A stretch of DNA of 56,232 nt from Elusimicrobia bacterium RIFOXYD2_FULL_34_15 (GCA_001800605.1 MGVS01000039.1:1-56232), one strand, 5' to 3'; shown: positions 44,124 to 54,263, numbered from the stretch's first letter. The notes: generated by a model not told the origin, from the sequence alone. Numbers and translations are program-made.

Positions 44124-45153
44124 TATACGCCTTTTCTGTTTCTGAAATGAACTTGTCTATATTATATTTTTCTTTTATTATTTTTCTATTGTTTTCTCCG
44201 GTAATTTTTATATTTCCCGGTTTTTCTAAAAAATATAAAATATTTTTTGTTAAAATTTCAGAATCGCACGGCTCGGATAAAAATTCTTTACCTAAGATCT
44301 CAGGAATACATCCTACCGAAGTTGCGACTACCGGCTTGCCACAGCTCATCCATTCTAAAAGAACCCGGCTAACCGCTTCACTGCCGGTTGATGCGATAAC
44401 CCCAATGGTACATCCTGACATGAACTTGTAAACATTATCTACATATCCTACAAACTGGATATTTTTTTCAATCCCCAGTTTACCTGCAAAAACCTTTAGT
44501 TCCTCATATTTTATATTTTCTTCTTTACCTGCAATTAAAAATTTTGCATTAGAAAATCTCTTCAATACAAAAGCAGCAGCTTCTAAAAAATATTTATGAC
44601 CTTTTACCGGATCCAAACGGCCGACCATACCGATTATCGGACCTTCCGGAGCCGGATATTCCGATAAAACCGGAATTTCAATACCCTGATATATTATAGC
44701 AATCTTTTCCGGATTTGTTTTTATTTCAATATATCTTTTTTTTATAAGTTCTGATGCTGCTATTATTTTGTCAGTTTTAGCCGATAGAAAACTTCTTTTC
44801 GGATACATATCATCTGCTTTAGTCCTTACTATTGCAAATTTATTTTTAGAAAATATTGAAGCCAAATATGCTAAAAAATGTCCTTTTCCGGTGTGCGCAT
44901 TAACAATGTCAATTTTTTTATTTTGAATCAAATCTTTTAATTTCAGAACGCTTTTTAAAATAAACGGATTTTTTCTTGAACATATCACCAGAGTTTCAAA
45001 ACCATTTTCTCCTGCAACTTTTAACGGCAGACCATTCTTTACACCGGCAAAAAAAATCTTGTGCCCTTTTTTGGAAAGTCCTTTTGAGGATTCAATCGCA
45101 TAGCTGGTCACTCCGCTATACCAAGGTATATCAATTATATTCAAAATATTCAT
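44095..45153 (-). CDS. Glycosyltransferase family 4
   Basis: 352 residues. N-terminal ILNIIDIPWYSGVTSYAIESSKGLSKKGHKIFFAG, interdomain IIGMVGRLDPVKGHKYFLEAA and the donor motif STGSEAVSRVLLEWMSCGKPVVATSVGCIPEIL. A GT-B sugar transferase of the LPS/surface glycan set; donor and acceptor unknown. It overlaps both neighbouring genes, as expected of a translationally coupled operon. Confidence 0.91.
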   Translation of the reverse strand: MNILNIIDIPWYSGVTSYAIESSKGLSKKGHKIFFAGVKNGLPLKVAGENGFETLVICSRKNPFILKSVLKLKDLIQNKKIDIVNAHTGKGHFLAYLASIFSKNKFAIVRTKADDMYPKRSFLSAKTDKIIAASELIKKRYIEIKTNPEKIAIIYQGIEIPVLSEYPAPEGPIIGMVGRLDPVKGHKYFLEAAAFVLKRFSNAKFLIAGKEENIKYEELKVFAGKLGIEKNIQFVGYVDNVYKFMSGCTIGVIASTGSEAVSRVLLEWMSCGKPVVATSVGCIPEILGKEFLSEPCDSEILTKNILYFLEKPGNIKITGENNRKIIKEKYNIDKFISETEKAYNETIKNIAH

Positions 45154-46189
45154 AAAGCTTTTTTACAGCTCCAAATACTTCATCAACAGTAACTTTGTTC
45201 ATACAATTAAAATGATTTCTTGGACATTTATTTGACCCATGCCTGTCGCATGGCCGGCACTTGATATCCTTTTCTATTACAACCGCTTTATCCGAATACG
45301 GGAAAAATCCGAATCTTTTTACTGTAGGACCAAAAATTGCAACAGTCGGTATATCCAATGCAGCGGCAATATGCATCGACCCGGAATCATTTGTAATAAA
45401 AACTCTGCATCTTTTTATCAACGCTGTTAGCTGTTTAAGCGTTGTCTTGCCGGCAAGATTAATCGGGTGTTTCTTCATATTTTTTTCAACTATTGATGCT
45501 GTATCAATATCATCGACACCGCCAAAAATTATTATTTTTCCGCCAAATTTATCTACAATTTTATCCGATAATTCTGCATATCTTTCCGGAAGCCATCTTT
45601 TGGTCGCCCAAACACTTCCCGGATTTATCCCAAAATATCTGCCCTGAGCGACCTGTCCTGAGCTTGTCGAAGGATCTAAAGTTGAGTCTGCATACTCATC
45701 GGATTTTTTATCAATATATATTTTTGTCTTTTCTTTTTCTAATTCAAAACCGAAATATTGCATTAAATCCAAATATCTTTCAAGTTGACATTTATCTTTA
45801 TCAAAAGGTATGCACTTAGTTAAAAAAAACCTACCCGCACTATTACAAAACCCTACTCTCTTTTTTATTCCGGATAAATAGGCTAAAAAGCCAGATTGGA
45901 AAGAAGGGTGTGGAATTAAAACCGTATCATATTTTTTTTCCCTTATTTTTTTTGCTAATTTAAATAAATTAAAAATCCCCCTGTCTTTACCTTTTTTATC
46001 ATAAACAATAATTTCATCAATATCCGGGTGCCCTACAAGAATATCTTTTGTCGAAGGAATGCATAATACAGATACTTCAGACTTTAAATATTTTTTTGCT
46101 GCCTGAATTAAAGGAATCGTTAAGACAACATCTCCTAAAAAAGCCGTCTGAATAATCAGTATTTTCACCTTTGCCTTCCTGAAAAACAA
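45131..46189 (-). CDS. Glycosyltransferase family 9, heptosyltransferase II-like (with in-frame repeat)
   Basis: 352 residues. Typical WaaF-like blocks: ILIIQTAFLGDVVLTIPLIQAAKKYL, FGINPGSVWATKRWLPERYAELS, FITNDSGSMHIAAALDIPTVAIFGPT and the terminal Cys segment CRPCDRHGSNKCPRNHFNCM. Residues about 172-182 (DPSTSSGQVAQG) are the translation of a dispersed repeat inserted just before the PGSVW donor-binding strand. The gene is first in the LPS operon. Confidence 0.92.
   Translation of the reverse strand: MFFRKAKVKILIIQTAFLGDVVLTIPLIQAAKKYLKSEVSVLCIPSTKDILVGHPDIDEIIVYDKKGKDRGIFNLFKLAKKIREKKYDTVLIPHPSFQSGFLAYLSGIKKRVGFCNSAGRFFLTKCIPFDKDKCQLERYLDLMQYFGFELEKEKTKIYIDKKSDEYADSTLDPSTSSGQVAQGRYFGINPGSVWATKRWLPERYAELSDKIVDKFGGKIIIFGGVDDIDTASIVEKNMKKHPINLAGKTTLKQLTALIKRCRVFITNDSGSMHIAAALDIPTVAIFGPTVKRFGFFPYSDKAVVIEKDIKCRPCDRHGSNKCPRNHFNCMNKVTVDEVFGAVKKLYEYFEYN
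45643..45675. repeat. In-frame repeat in the heptosyltransferase gene
   Basis: Contains CCTGAGCTTGTCGAAGGATC (45656-45675 region) preceded by CTGAGCGACCTGT. On the coding strand it reads DPSTSSGQVAQG and does not break the frame. Confidence 0.85.
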
Positions 46190-46356
46190 TTAAAAATTAA
46201 AAATGTAAAATTAAAAATTGTGGTGTTTTATCTATGAACCATAAACTACTAACTCTGAACTTTTTACCTTTTACTCAACCTGTTCTGCCGCCTATGGCGA
46301 GCCTCGCCCCTTTGGGGCGGGAGCTTATTAAGTAGTCGAAGGATTACTCGTTACTG
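46190..46356. repeat. Repeat-filled gap upstream of the LPS operon
   Basis: Holds AAAATTAAAAATT runs (46190-46220), a CTATGAACCATAAACTACTAACTCTGAACTT-type array (split near 46233-46262), a GCCGCCTATGGC and GCCCCTTTGGGGC pair of palindromes (46289-46320) and heptads at 46342-46356 that include the acyltransferase stop codon. No clear promoter for the LPS operon was identified. Confidence 0.6.
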
Positions 46357-46982
46357 ATTATCCCATCTGCTTCTGCTGTGATTTCATCCATTGCGATTTT
46401 CAATTCTTTTGACTTCTCTTCCAAACTATCATTTTCTTTGACATATACCGGATTACCATGACATACCGAAACTTTGTTAAATGGATATGGTATATGGAAT
46501 TCATCCCAGTGTCTAACAATATATTTTCTTTTTGCACTGTAAGCAACAGGAATTATTGGTAATCCTGATTTCTGAGCGGTAATAAGTACACCTGGCTTTA
46601 CTATTCTTTGCGGACCGCGGGGACCATCCGGAGTAAAAGCAATTACATTACCTTCTTTTGCATCTTCAATCAGAGAAAATAAAGATTCAACACCTCCTCT
46701 TGATGTTGAACCTCGAACAACCCTGTACCCAAATTTTTCTGCAACTTTTGCTATCAATTCCCCGTCTTTTGATCTGCTTATTAAAAGACCGATACCTTCA
46801 CATTTGTGTGCCCATATTAAAAATATTTGCCTGCCATGCCATAAAGCATAAATTACCGGACTATTGCTTCTTCTTAATTCATCGTGTATTTGAGAATTTT
46901 TTATAATAATTTTTGAAGTTTTTCCGATAAGCCATATATAACAATATCCTATTTCAATTAATAACCTGTCTAATAAATTCAT
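46344..46982 (-). CDS. DUF374-family lysophospholipid acyltransferase-like protein
   Basis: 212 residues. Hydrophobic N terminus, then the DUF374 signatures ALWHGRQIFLIWAH, LISRSKDGELIAKVAEKFGYRVVRGSTSRGG, VIAFTPDGPRGPQRIVKPGVLITAQKSGLPIIPVAYS. The family is related to acyltransferases that modify lipid A or phospholipids. Its position just before the LPS operon suggests lipid A acylation; the acceptor is not provable from sequence. Confidence 0.9.
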   Translation of the reverse strand: MNLLDRLLIEIGYCYIWLIGKTSKIIIKNSQIHDELRRSNSPVIYALWHGRQIFLIWAHKCEGIGLLISRSKDGELIAKVAEKFGYRVVRGSTSRGGVESLFSLIEDAKEGNVIAFTPDGPRGPQRIVKPGVLITAQKSGLPIIPVAYSAKRKYIVRHWDEFHIPYPFNKVSVCHGNPVYVKENDSLEEKSKELKIAMDEITAEADGIISNE

Positions 46983-47054
46983 TCTTATTCTTTGTCCGCC
47001 GAAGAATGCGAGAATGCCGCGGCCGCCATTGTAGGATATGCCTCCCGTGGCAGT

Positions 47055-47573
47055 CTATTTTTTCTTCTTTAACAACCAATTAATAGCAAAAAATTTCGTA
47101 TATTCAGGAAATATTTTATTATATTCAAACTTTACTCCTATTTTGGAAAAATCAACTTCTTTTAATATTTTATAATTCTCGAAAATTTTCGGAGAATCAA
47201 TTTCTATTGGTTCTGTTACCTCACAATGTTCTTCTTCTGCCTCCATTTCAATTAGTTTAAAAATAAAATGCCGGGCAACATCGAGTCCGTCTTTTAATGA
47301 TACATCTGTAATCTCATTTTTTTCTAATGACTCGACATCCTTACCGAGAGTAATTGAAGAAAGTGAAATAGCTATTGATTTCCCCAATTCAAAATAACCG
47401 CGAAAAACATCCGGTTTAAAAGAATCGTAAACTGTTGCCGGTTTTATATTTTTTTGAATTTCCTTTATTTTTTCTGCAAGTATTTCTTCGGAAATATCAA
47501 TTTTTCTCTTTTTAAGTTCTCTAAAAATATAACCCTGTCTAAGATTAATTTTAAAGTTCCTTATTAACTTCAT
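47055..47573 (-). CDS. Hypothetical protein
   Basis: 172 residues, not recognised. The N-terminal 20 residues are basic (MKLIRNFKINLRQGYIFRELKKRKID). The middle has two predicted helices (ISEEILAEKIKEIQKNI and DGLDVARHFIFKLIEMEAEEE). No signal peptide or membrane helix. It lies downstream of secF after a 230-base repeat gap and upstream of the DUF374 acyltransferase. Confidence 0.65.
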   Translation of the reverse strand: MKLIRNFKINLRQGYIFRELKKRKIDISEEILAEKIKEIQKNIKPATVYDSFKPDVFRGYFELGKSIAISLSSITLGKDVESLEKNEITDVSLKDGLDVARHFIFKLIEMEAEEEHCEVTEPIEIDSPKIFENYKILKEVDFSKIGVKFEYNKIFPEYTKFFAINWLLKKKK

Positions 47574-47621
47574 AATTACGTTATTATATCAGAAAAAGGC
47601 AGGTATTACAAGAAAAATGCT

Positions 47622-47807
47622 TTTGATTACACGGATTTCTAACATCGATTACACCGATTAAAACCTAAACCTTCTAATAGAATCTGCCCGTCCTCCGCAG
47701 TAGCAGTGCTACTGCTACGGAGGATGGATGTAATATGCATTCTAATCTGCGTAATCAGTGATTGTTACCTGCCTGCCGGTAGGCAGGGTTTTTTTAACAA
47801 TCACAAT
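47622..47807. repeat. Composite repeat plus nested hairpin after secF
   Basis: GATTACAC units, a CCTCCG...CGGAGG inverted repeat around GCAGTAGCAGTGCTACTGC (47694-47724), ATCTGCGTAATC, then hairpin GTGATTGTTA/TAACAATCAC (47758-47804) whose loop contains the palindrome CCTGCCTGCCGGTAGGCAGG (47768-47787). The hairpin ends 3 bases from the secF stop codon, exactly as in the module at 19503-19656. Confidence 0.8.
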
Positions 47808-48695
47808 TTACTGAGTTTTTCTTTTTTCCCATTCGTAAACAATCGGAGTCGCAACAAAAATTGTAGAATACGAACCGATTATTACCCCGAAAAGGAGAGC
47901 GAGCGCAAAATCGTGTATTACCTCACCACCAAAAAAGAAAAGTGATAGTAAAACTAATAAAACGGTGAGAGAAGTTATAACCGTCCTGGAGAGTGTTTCA
48001 TTTACTGAACGGTTTATCAATTCATATAGAGTATCCTTTCTGTAAAGACGTATATTCTCGCGCATTCTGTCAAAAATAACTATAGTATCATTTATTGAAT
48101 ATCCGGCAAGCGTCAAAAGCGCCGCTATTACATTTATATTTATTTCTCTATTTAAAACCGAAAAAAGCCCTACAGTAATAAAGACATCATGTATTATTGC
48201 TATGACTCCTGCTGCGCCCCAAATGCCTGATTTAAATCTAAATGCGACATAAACGATTATTCCTACAAAAGACCAGAAAAGTGCAAAAAACGCTTGATTG
48301 ACCAAATGTTTGCCAATGGTAGGTCCGACATATTCTGATCTTTCTAAAACATAAGGATTCTGAGGAACTTCTCTTTTAAAAATTCCCTGAATATTTTCTG
48401 AAATTCCCGCTTCAGTTCCTTTAACTTTCACTAAAATAGAATTTTGCTGGGGAAAATCCTGAAGCTCGCCGGTAACACCATTTTTAGATAAAATATTCCT
48501 TACATCAGAAAGTGGAATATGCTGATTAAATTTCAGCTGGATAAGTGTACCGCCGGAAAAATCGATTCCATAATTCAGTCCTTTATGAAAAAAGATTGAA
48601 AAAATAGAAATTAAAATCAGGCTTGCTGATAAACCAAAAAATATTTTTCTCTTGCCGACAAAATCAAAGTTAGTTTTTTTAAAGAATTGAATCAT
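47808..48695 (-). CDS. secF: Protein translocase subunit SecF
   Basis: 295 residues with six membrane segments. N-terminal KRKIFFGLSASLILISIFSIFF then YGIDFSGGTLIQLKF, and the family motif LTLAGYSINDTIVIFDRMRENIR in TM4-5. Works with SecD to pull exported proteins across the inner membrane using the proton gradient. Follows secD after a ~130-base gap. Confidence 0.97.
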   Translation of the reverse strand: MIQFFKKTNFDFVGKRKIFFGLSASLILISIFSIFFHKGLNYGIDFSGGTLIQLKFNQHIPLSDVRNILSKNGVTGELQDFPQQNSILVKVKGTEAGISENIQGIFKREVPQNPYVLERSEYVGPTIGKHLVNQAFFALFWSFVGIIVYVAFRFKSGIWGAAGVIAIIHDVFITVGLFSVLNREININVIAALLTLAGYSINDTIVIFDRMRENIRLYRKDTLYELINRSVNETLSRTVITSLTVLLVLLSLFFFGGEVIHDFALALLFGVIIGSYSTIFVATPIVYEWEKRKTQ

Positions 48696-48825
48696 GTTTT
48701 TACTCCCTATTTTAACTTCAATGAAAAGTTAAAAGTTTAAATTAGAATCAAGTTTTTTTCGTTTTATTTCAATTTATACTTTTTATCCTTCGTCACACTC
48801 AGGACAAGTTTTTAACTTGCCTTAA
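48696..48825. repeat. Gap between secD and secF with a short palindromic repeat
   Basis: An AT-rich stretch and, at about 48786-48820, ATCCTTCGTCACACTCAGGAC followed by AAGTTTTTAACTT, a variant of the CCTTCGACAAGCTCAGG family. No gene seen. Confidence 0.5.
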
Positions 48826-50256
48826 CTATATCGATAATTCTTTTAACTGTCTTCCTGTGAGCCAAAAATCATATATTTGATGAGTTACAATAACTGCTGT
48901 ATACATCGACACGATTAAACCGAGTGTTAATGATACTGCAAAACCTTTTATAGGACCTGTCCCAAACTGAAAAAGAAATGCAGCAGCTATAAGCGTTGTT
49001 AAATTTCCATCCAGAATTGCTGAAAATGCTTTTTCATATCCAAGGTCAACTGCTACTCTAACCGTTTTCCCATTTCTTAATTCTTCTCTCATTCTTTCAA
49101 GTATAAGAACATTCGCATCAACTGCCATACCCACTGTTAGAATTATTCCCGCGATACCGGGTAGAGTTAGGGTCGCATGAAAAAGTGACATCAACCCAAG
49201 TAAAATTACTAAATTTAGAAGCAACGCCATATTGGCAATTAATCCTGAAAACTTATAATAAAAAATCATATACCCTACTACGAGTAAAATACCAATTATA
49301 CAAGCCATTAACCCGGATTTAATAGAATCCCGACCAAGTGATGGCCCTACTATTCTATTCTCAATGATTCTTACAGGAGCAGGCAGTGCACCTGCACGGA
49401 GAATAATCGCAAGCCCTGAAGCTTCATCGGCGGTGAAATTACCCTCGATAATTGCATGCCCGTCCGGAATTCTGCTTTTTATATTAGGTGCTGATTGAAC
49501 CACGCCGTCAAGTACAATGGCAAGTCGCCTTTCTATATTTGCTTCGGTAACCGCCGAAAATATCTTGGCACCGTCGTTATTAAAATCAATTCCTACATAT
49601 GGCATCCCGTATTGCCCGCCGATTTTCATTTTGGCATCAGTTAAATATGCGCCCGTAATTTGAGCAGATGATGTAACAAGAAAGTATCCTTCCTCTTTAC
49701 CGGGTAAAACCTCATAACCTTTTGGAATTAAATCTACAAATTCTTTTTTTGGTTTACGGTTTTCATCGTAAATATCTTTTAATTGAATACTCAGTTCTTT
49801 CGCCTTAGCTGCGATTTTTTCTATTGCCCCCGTACCATCAACAAGCCGGAATTCTAAAAGTGCGGTTTTACCGATTAAATCTATAGCGGCTTGCGGATCT
49901 TTCACCCCAGGTAGTTGAACGGTAATCCATTTTTCGCCTTGCTTAGCAATCAATGGTTCCGAAACACCAAACTGATCAATACGATTTCTGATAATTTCTA
50001 TCGCTCTGTTTAATGCATCAACTAGATTTGTGCCCTTTTCGAGTTTAGTATCATCTATTTCAAGAACAAGATGAATTCCACCCTGTAAATCCAATCCTAG
50101 ATTTAATACTTTACCCGCTATTTTTTCCTTCATTTGTTGTGCTTTCGTTCTTTCTTCTTGTGACATCTGATACCACTGAAAAGTAGGCCACAACAAATAA
50201 ACAGAACCCAATAACACCACCCAAAAAATCAACAATTTAATTTTTTTACCATCCAT
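48826..50256 (-). CDS. secD: Protein translocase subunit SecD
   Basis: 476 residues. First membrane helix near residues 6-24, then the periplasmic P1 domain opening with LGLDLQGGIHLVLEID, and five C-terminal membrane helices with AGIILTVGMAVDANVLILERMREELR. Part of the SecDF-YajC complex; yajC lies just upstream, separated by an HD-domain gene. Confidence 0.97.
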   Translation of the reverse strand: MDGKKIKLLIFWVVLLGSVYLLWPTFQWYQMSQEERTKAQQMKEKIAGKVLNLGLDLQGGIHLVLEIDDTKLEKGTNLVDALNRAIEIIRNRIDQFGVSEPLIAKQGEKWITVQLPGVKDPQAAIDLIGKTALLEFRLVDGTGAIEKIAAKAKELSIQLKDIYDENRKPKKEFVDLIPKGYEVLPGKEEGYFLVTSSAQITGAYLTDAKMKIGGQYGMPYVGIDFNNDGAKIFSAVTEANIERRLAIVLDGVVQSAPNIKSRIPDGHAIIEGNFTADEASGLAIILRAGALPAPVRIIENRIVGPSLGRDSIKSGLMACIIGILLVVGYMIFYYKFSGLIANMALLLNLVILLGLMSLFHATLTLPGIAGIILTVGMAVDANVLILERMREELRNGKTVRVAVDLGYEKAFSAILDGNLTTLIAAAFLFQFGTGPIKGFAVSLTLGLIVSMYTAVIVTHQIYDFWLTGRQLKELSI

Positions 50257-50290
50257 GATTACGCTCCAATTAAAAATTTTTGCAAAATTT

Positions 50291-50455
50291 TAGTACTCAG
50301 AATACAGTATACTGTACACAGTTTAAAATTCAGTACTCAGTACACATAATATAGTATACAGCTTTTAATAACTCGCAAAACTGAATTCTGTGAGCTGTTT
50401 ATTATGAGCAGACTTTTAAGAACTGTATCCTGTATACTGTTTGCTGTGTACTGCC
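50291..50455. repeat. CAGNAYN heptad arrays upstream of secD
   Basis: Heptads AGTACTCAGAATACAGTATA at 50291-50322, another array at 50329-50362, and the reverse-complement arm CTGTATCCTGTATACTG at 50424-50440. They can fold back on each other. The 3' edge touches the stop codon of the HD-domain gene. Confidence 0.75.
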
Positions 50456-51121
50456 TTAAAAAAGCTTCGTTTCGTTTATATATAAATCAAAATCAGTTTT
50501 TAAAAATTCAGCTGCTTTCTTACATATCAGCATTCTGCTCAAGAATATCTCAAAATATTCCATCACCTGCGAAATTTTGGTATCGATAGTTAATTCTAAA
50601 GCAATTTTTTTCTTTTCTGCATCAACCCTTAAAAAAGAACGTTCCACTGCATAGTTAACCCGGTCATGTATATCCATTGCTATTAATTGCGGATTTCTTA
50701 CTCTGCTTCTATGAACATCCGCTTTATCCGCTAAAATCAACGCTGCAGCTACAGGATTGACCGGTTCGCCGATGGGTTCCTCATGATTACCTATCGCACC
50801 AATAATTATCGCAACATCTTCCGGTGACATTCCTAACTCATCCAGAACATCCATAGTAATTAATGCACTTGCTGAAATATGGTCGGTACGGTTAACAACG
50901 TTACCTATATCGTGTAAATATCCCGCAATAGCAGCTAATTCCGGAAGCGGTTTTTTATAATTTAAATGAGCTAAAACGTTTTTCGAAAGTTTTGAAACAA
51001 TATCTGCGTGCCTGAATCCGTGCTCAGTATAACCTATGACACCGAGATATTCATTAGCCGCTTCTAAAAAAGAAACCACTTGAGGATTATTTTTTACAGC
51101 TTCTAATGTAATTTCCTTCAT
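50456..51121 (-). CDS. HD-domain protein (paralogue 1)
   Basis: 221 residues. HD metal-binding motifs: HGFRHADIVS (first His), GYLHDIGNVVNRTDH (HD pair) and AIGNHEE. A conserved LILADKADVHRSRVRNPQLIAMDIHDRVNYAV block follows, then a beta C-terminal domain (KKIALELTIDTKISQVMEYFEIFLSRM). Probably a metal-dependent phosphohydrolase. It overlaps yajC by 4 bases (ATGA). A close paralogue lies 1.6 kb upstream (52724-53389). Confidence 0.88.
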   Translation of the reverse strand: MKEITLEAVKNNPQVVSFLEAANEYLGVIGYTEHGFRHADIVSKLSKNVLAHLNYKKPLPELAAIAGYLHDIGNVVNRTDHISASALITMDVLDELGMSPEDVAIIIGAIGNHEEPIGEPVNPVAAALILADKADVHRSRVRNPQLIAMDIHDRVNYAVERSFLRVDAEKKKIALELTIDTKISQVMEYFEIFLSRMLICKKAAEFLKTDFDLYINETKLF

Positions 51122-51435
51122 TTATTTTCAATTACCGGCGTACTTTGAACAGTTTCATTTATGACCGCTGAAATTGCCGATTTGAGCATCTGAACATTTA
51201 CATTTTCCGATATCTTTATTTTTACGATATTTCCCTGAATTTCATGAACAGTTCCATAAATTCCGCTGATTGTAATTACCCTGTCGCCTTTCTTTAGATT
51301 ATTAATCATTTTCAAATGCTCTTTCTGTTTTTTGGCTTGCGGCCTGATTAATAAAAAATAAAAAACTACAAAAATCAAAATTATTGGCAACATCGACGAA
51401 AACATTGAAGCTCCCTGCGCTGTATTTGGTGGCAT
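51118..51435 (-). CDS. yajC: Preprotein translocase subunit YajC
   Basis: 105 residues with one N-terminal membrane helix (SMLPIILIFVVFYFLLIRPQAKKQKEH) and the conserved LKKGDRVITISGIYGTVHEIQGNIVKIKI. Located after tgt and before secDF, the common bacterial order tgt-yajC-secD-secF with one HD gene inserted. Confidence 0.95.
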   Translation of the reverse strand: MPPNTAQGASMFSSMLPIILIFVVFYFLLIRPQAKKQKEHLKMINNLKKGDRVITISGIYGTVHEIQGNIVKIKISENVNVQMLKSAISAVINETVQSTPVIENK

Positions 51436-51461
51436 TTTTATTCCCCCTATACTTCGTATAA

Positions 51462-52601
<1,140 letters not shown>

Positions 52602-52684
52602 TTATTTTTAAAAGGATGGAGGTAAAAGATGGAAAAATAAAGAGTAACAGCTTAAATGATTTGAACTACTTAAACCCATACCTT

Positions 52685-52718
52685 CTACCCATTACCCATT
52701 ACTCATTACCCGTTACTG
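52685..52718. repeat. GTAAYGR heptads after the second HD gene
   Basis: Five heptads on the minus strand start 5 bases downstream of the stop codon. Confidence 0.75.
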
Positions 52719-52723
52719 ATTTT

Positions 52724-53389
52724 TTAAAGGAATTTATTTTTGTTTACATAAAGAACGAACATGCATTTTAAATAATTTGAAGCTTTTTTTAGCTGTAGCA
52801 TTCTTTCCAGAAAAGTTTCAAAATATTCGCCTATATCTATAATCTTTGTATCAATAGTTAATTCCAGCGAAATTGTTTTTGATTCGGCATCAACTCTTAA
52901 AAAAGAATTTTTACATGCGAGATTTACACGTGTGTGTTCATCCAGTCCGGTTCGCTTTTCGGTTCTTACTCTTGAATGATGTACATCTGTTTTATCACCT
53001 AAAATTACTGCAGCAGTAAGTTCCGAGCCCGGCATAATATCTTTTTCTTCGTGCGATCCGACAGCAGTAATTATTTTGGCAAGCTCATTATTATGCATAC
53101 CCATGCGCTGCAAAAACCTTTTTGATAAGATCGCGCCCGATAAAGTATGCTGGTGCATCTCTATTGAGTTTCCGATATCATGAAGATAACCTGCTATCTG
53201 TGCCAGTTCAATATCTCTTTTTGAAAAATTTAAATATGTTAAAACATTACCGGCAATATTTGAAGCAAGTTTCGCATGCCTAAGACCGTGTTCCTTATAT
53301 CCTATTGCAGCAAAATTATTATCCGCGGCACCTAGGAATACTCTTACATAATGATCTTTTTTTACTTCGGAAATAGTTATATTACCCAT
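52724..53389 (-). CDS. HD-domain protein (paralogue 2)
   Basis: 221 residues, the same length and layout as the HD protein at 50456-51121: HGLRHAKLAS, GYLHDIGNSIEMHQH, AVGSHEE, VILGDKTDVHHSRVRTEKRTGLDEHTRVNLAC and the C-terminal KTISLELTIDTKIIDIGEYFETFLERM. Metal ligands are intact in both copies. The two flank yajC-tgt, pointing to an old tandem duplication with divergence. It overlaps the AEC transporter gene by 13 bases. Confidence 0.88.
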   Translation of the reverse strand: MGNITISEVKKDHYVRVFLGAADNNFAAIGYKEHGLRHAKLASNIAGNVLTYLNFSKRDIELAQIAGYLHDIGNSIEMHQHTLSGAILSKRFLQRMGMHNNELAKIITAVGSHEEKDIMPGSELTAAVILGDKTDVHHSRVRTEKRTGLDEHTRVNLACKNSFLRVDAESKTISLELTIDTKIIDIGEYFETFLERMLQLKKASNYLKCMFVLYVNKNKFL

Positions 53390-54255
53390 AATATTAAAGG
53401 AATCAAAACCAAAGTCATAATTAAACCGACGGCAATCATCGAAGATGCAAATTCATAATCTGCATGATATTTTCTGGTATATATGTAAGAACTAACTGCT
53501 GACGGCATTGAACTTGAAAGCAGGCATACAGATCTTGCACTACCAGATATTTTTAAAATTTTACAAAATAAAATTGCAACTAAAAAACCGCCAATCATGC
53601 GTACCGAAACTCCGATGAATATTTTTTTTAGGATATCTTTATTTACCGGTTTTATTTGGTATCCCACCAGACACAACATTATCGGCAGTGTAATAATATT
53701 TAAAATTTTGCCGAAATTATCTAAATATGGAGGAATATAAATATTTTTTAAACTCATTAAAACACCCAAGAAAGCCGCATATACCATAGGCAATCTGAAT
53801 ATTTCTATTGCGGAACCGCTCAAAATCCAAAGCCCTATGCTATTATATAAAAGTGTCTGAAAAATATTATACATAATTGCATAATAAGTGCCTTCTGCCC
53901 CGAAAAAAATGGCATTTAGCGGGATCGCAAGATAGGCGGAATTCATAAAAATAATCGGCACCGCAATATTCCTAAATTTCAGAGAAAATATTTTTGAATA
54001 TAATGTTGCAAAAACCGCACCAAAAAAAAGGACAATTACAACTATATAAATAATATTTACCGAATTAGATAAACTTTCCCTTAACGGAGTCTTCCACATA
54101 GTAAAAAAAGTAAAAATCGGAAATAAAAAATAAATTGCAAATGTAACAAAATATTTTATAAATTTATCGTCCCAGTCAAGTTTAAATCTTGAAAAAATAT
54201 ATCCTATCAATATATAAGGTAATACTTTTAAAACAAGATCAAATAAAATAGTCAT
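53377..54255 (-). CDS. AEC-family (auxin efflux carrier-type) transporter
   Basis: 292 residues with about ten membrane segments. Features of the family include the PIFTFFTMW and FMNSAYLAIPLNAIFFGAEG segments and the second-half NIITLPIMLCLVGYQI. Members export small organic acids, such as malate, in bacteria. The substrate is unknown. It is the first minus-strand gene beside the divergent gap. Confidence 0.88.
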   Translation of the reverse strand: MTILFDLVLKVLPYILIGYIFSRFKLDWDDKFIKYFVTFAIYFLFPIFTFFTMWKTPLRESLSNSVNIIYIVVIVLFFGAVFATLYSKIFSLKFRNIAVPIIFMNSAYLAIPLNAIFFGAEGTYYAIMYNIFQTLLYNSIGLWILSGSAIEIFRLPMVYAAFLGVLMSLKNIYIPPYLDNFGKILNIITLPIMLCLVGYQIKPVNKDILKKIFIGVSVRMIGGFLVAILFCKILKISGSARSVCLLSSSMPSAVSSYIYTRKYHADYEFASSMIAVGLIMTLVLIPLILWVI

Positions 54256-54263
54256 TTTAAAAT

